Of a stretch of 50,010 nt of DNA, positions 49,429-50,010 are shown one piece after another. The position numbers were made by a program, and so were the translations under genes. Every line of letters starts with the position of its first letter. Position 1 is the first letter of the stretch. Source of the stretch: Flavobacteriaceae bacterium (GTDB lineage: Bacteria; Bacteroidota; Bacteroidia; Flavobacteriales; Flavobacteriaceae); assembly GCA_028281065.1 (NCBI GenBank), contig JANQKN010000011.1, positions 1 to 50,010 of the forward strand. Reading direction: 5' to 3'. The notes under the pieces were generated by a model. The model ran no database searches, was not told the DNA's origin, and saw nothing but the letters and a program-made list of their open reading frames with translations.

Positions 49429-49902
49429 ATGAAACGAATTTTGATAGTGCTGGTTTTTGTGGGTCTATCCACTGCTATGAACTCCCAAAACAAAACCTCC
49501 GAACTCAATTGGCTTTACAATTTGGAAGAGGCTAAGGAAGTTTCAAAAAAAGAAAAGAAACCCATCCTCATCTATTTTACGGGAAGCGATTGGTGTACGC
49601 CTTGCAAAGCGCTAAAGACCGATTTCTTCCAAACCGAAGCTTTTCATGAAAGGGCCAATAATATGGTATTGGTGATGATCGATTATCCACGCAGGCTGGA
49701 TATCATTACCGAAGAACAGCGAGCTTACAACAAAAGCGTTATTGCAGACTACAATAAAGATAAGTCCTTTCCCAAACTTATCATGGTAAATAAAAAGGGG
49801 AAGGTATTAGGCGAACTGTCGGGTTATAGTTCCTTCAATACCTACAAAGACACCAGTCACCACTTCGACTTTTTGGATAAGCACCTAGTGGCTTATAATT
49901 AA
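49429..49902 (+). CDS. thioredoxin-family protein, exported
   Basis: A 157-aa secreted thioredoxin-like protein. The signal peptide is MKRILIVLVFVGLSTAMNSQ. The active site is SDWCTPCKAL with Cys56 and Cys59, preceded by KPILIYFTG and followed by the cis-proline strand FPKLIMVNKKGKVLGELSGY. It most resembles the thioredoxin_7/DUF255-type periplasmic thiol proteins of Bacteroidota. The ATG at 49429 gives the signal peptide; an in-frame ATG at 49402 is possible but adds a non-hydrophobic lead. It ends 1 nt before the stop of the convergent YbaB gene. Confidence 0.88.
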   Translation: MKRILIVLVFVGLSTAMNSQNKTSELNWLYNLEEAKEVSKKEKKPILIYFTGSDWCTPCKALKTDFFQTEAFHERANNMVLVMIDYPRRLDIITEEQRAYNKSVIADYNKDKSFPKLIMVNKKGKVLGELSGYSSFNTYKDTSHHFDFLDKHLVAYN

Positions 49903-50010
49903 TTATTTAAAAAGATCCATCCCAGGGATATTGGGCATCCCTTCCTTGGCAACAGCAGCAATCTCGGTTTCGTGTACCTGTGTGGCCTTTTCTATGGCTT
50001 TGTTAAGGGT
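49903..50010 (-). CDS. ybaB: YbaB/EbfC-family nucleoid-associated protein (3' end, partial)
   Basis: Only the last 35 residues are inside the window. They run from [20 protein letters not shown] to the end [14 protein letters not shown], the usual C-terminus of flavobacterial YbaB/EbfC proteins. These are small dimeric DNA-binding proteins of the nucleoid, often coded near recR or dnaX. The start lies beyond position 50010. It is convergent with the thioredoxin gene. Confidence 0.88.
   Translation of the reverse strand, partial: TLNKAIEKATQVHETEIAAVAKEGMPNIPGMDLFK

Noticed and set aside
1-50010. tRNA, rRNA or known riboswitch
   Set aside because: No cloverleaf or conserved rRNA or riboswitch core was recognised in any gap by eye; a tRNAscan and Rfam search would be decisive.

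Overview
The window looks like a chromosomal stretch of a marine-type member of the Flavobacteriaceae (Bacteroidota). The evidence is SusC/FecA-style TonB receptors with carboxypeptidase-regulatory domains, an ECF sigma/FecR pair, many Sec-type lipoproteins, a fused ResB/CcsA cytochrome c biogenesis protein, and several genes preceded by the Bacteroidota -7 element TAnnTTTG rather than by a Shine-Dalgarno sequence. A relic of a type IX secretion (T9SS) sorting domain also fits. Gene density is high. I see no tRNA, rRNA, CRISPR array, prophage or insertion sequence.

Layout. 1-3.1 kb (minus strand): a small ferredoxin-like protein, a photolyase operon (38-aa protein, SRPBCC protein, photolyase) and an aquaporin. 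3.2-7.6 kb (plus): a DUF2911 protein, an orphan LytS-type histidine kinase, a gap holding a terminator and the T9SS relic, and a lipoprotein. 7.6-12 kb (minus): an exported PIG-L deacetylase, a 36-aa membrane protein and a sodium:solute symporter, coupled as an operon. 12.1-18.2 kb: two acidic, repeat-built surface lipoproteins (minus) diverge from an ECF sigma - FecR - TonB receptor operon (plus). 18.2-22.7 kb (plus): a DUF7079 protein, a WYL regulator, a DUF4345 membrane protein, an AraC regulator, a tandem NTF2-like protein and an alpha/beta hydrolase lipoprotein.

22.8-27.2 kb (minus) is a tight operon: DUF2520/Rossmann, KdsC-like phosphatase, UbiA prenyltransferase, GNAT, Maf and a lipoprotein. 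27.2-31.8 kb holds a Crp/Fnr regulator diverging from a small membrane protein and a truncated haemoglobin, followed by the ccsBA fusion. 31.9-37.6 kb has a membrane-bound LuxR-type regulator, fumarase, a 57-aa membrane protein and a TonB receptor. 37.7-41.4 kb (minus) is a run of ArsC, YceI, an unknown helical protein, a HAD phosphatase, a cupin and an amidohydrolase. 41.5-43.3 kb is prfB, read through a programmed +1 frameshift, plus a YIP1 protein. 43.4-50 kb has a large zinc metalloprotease, a secreted unknown protein, threonine aldolase, a YegP-like protein, an OmpA-family protein with an unusual repeat region, a thioredoxin and the 3' end of a YbaB/EbfC gene.

Most of this is ordinary core genome. 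The parts that deserve a second look are the acidic modular lipoproteins opposite the ECF/FecR/TonB operon, the deacetylase - micropeptide - symporter operon, the T9SS relic, the membrane-tethered LuxR regulator, and three genes whose start codon sits exactly 4 nt after a -7 element, which suggests leaderless mRNAs.
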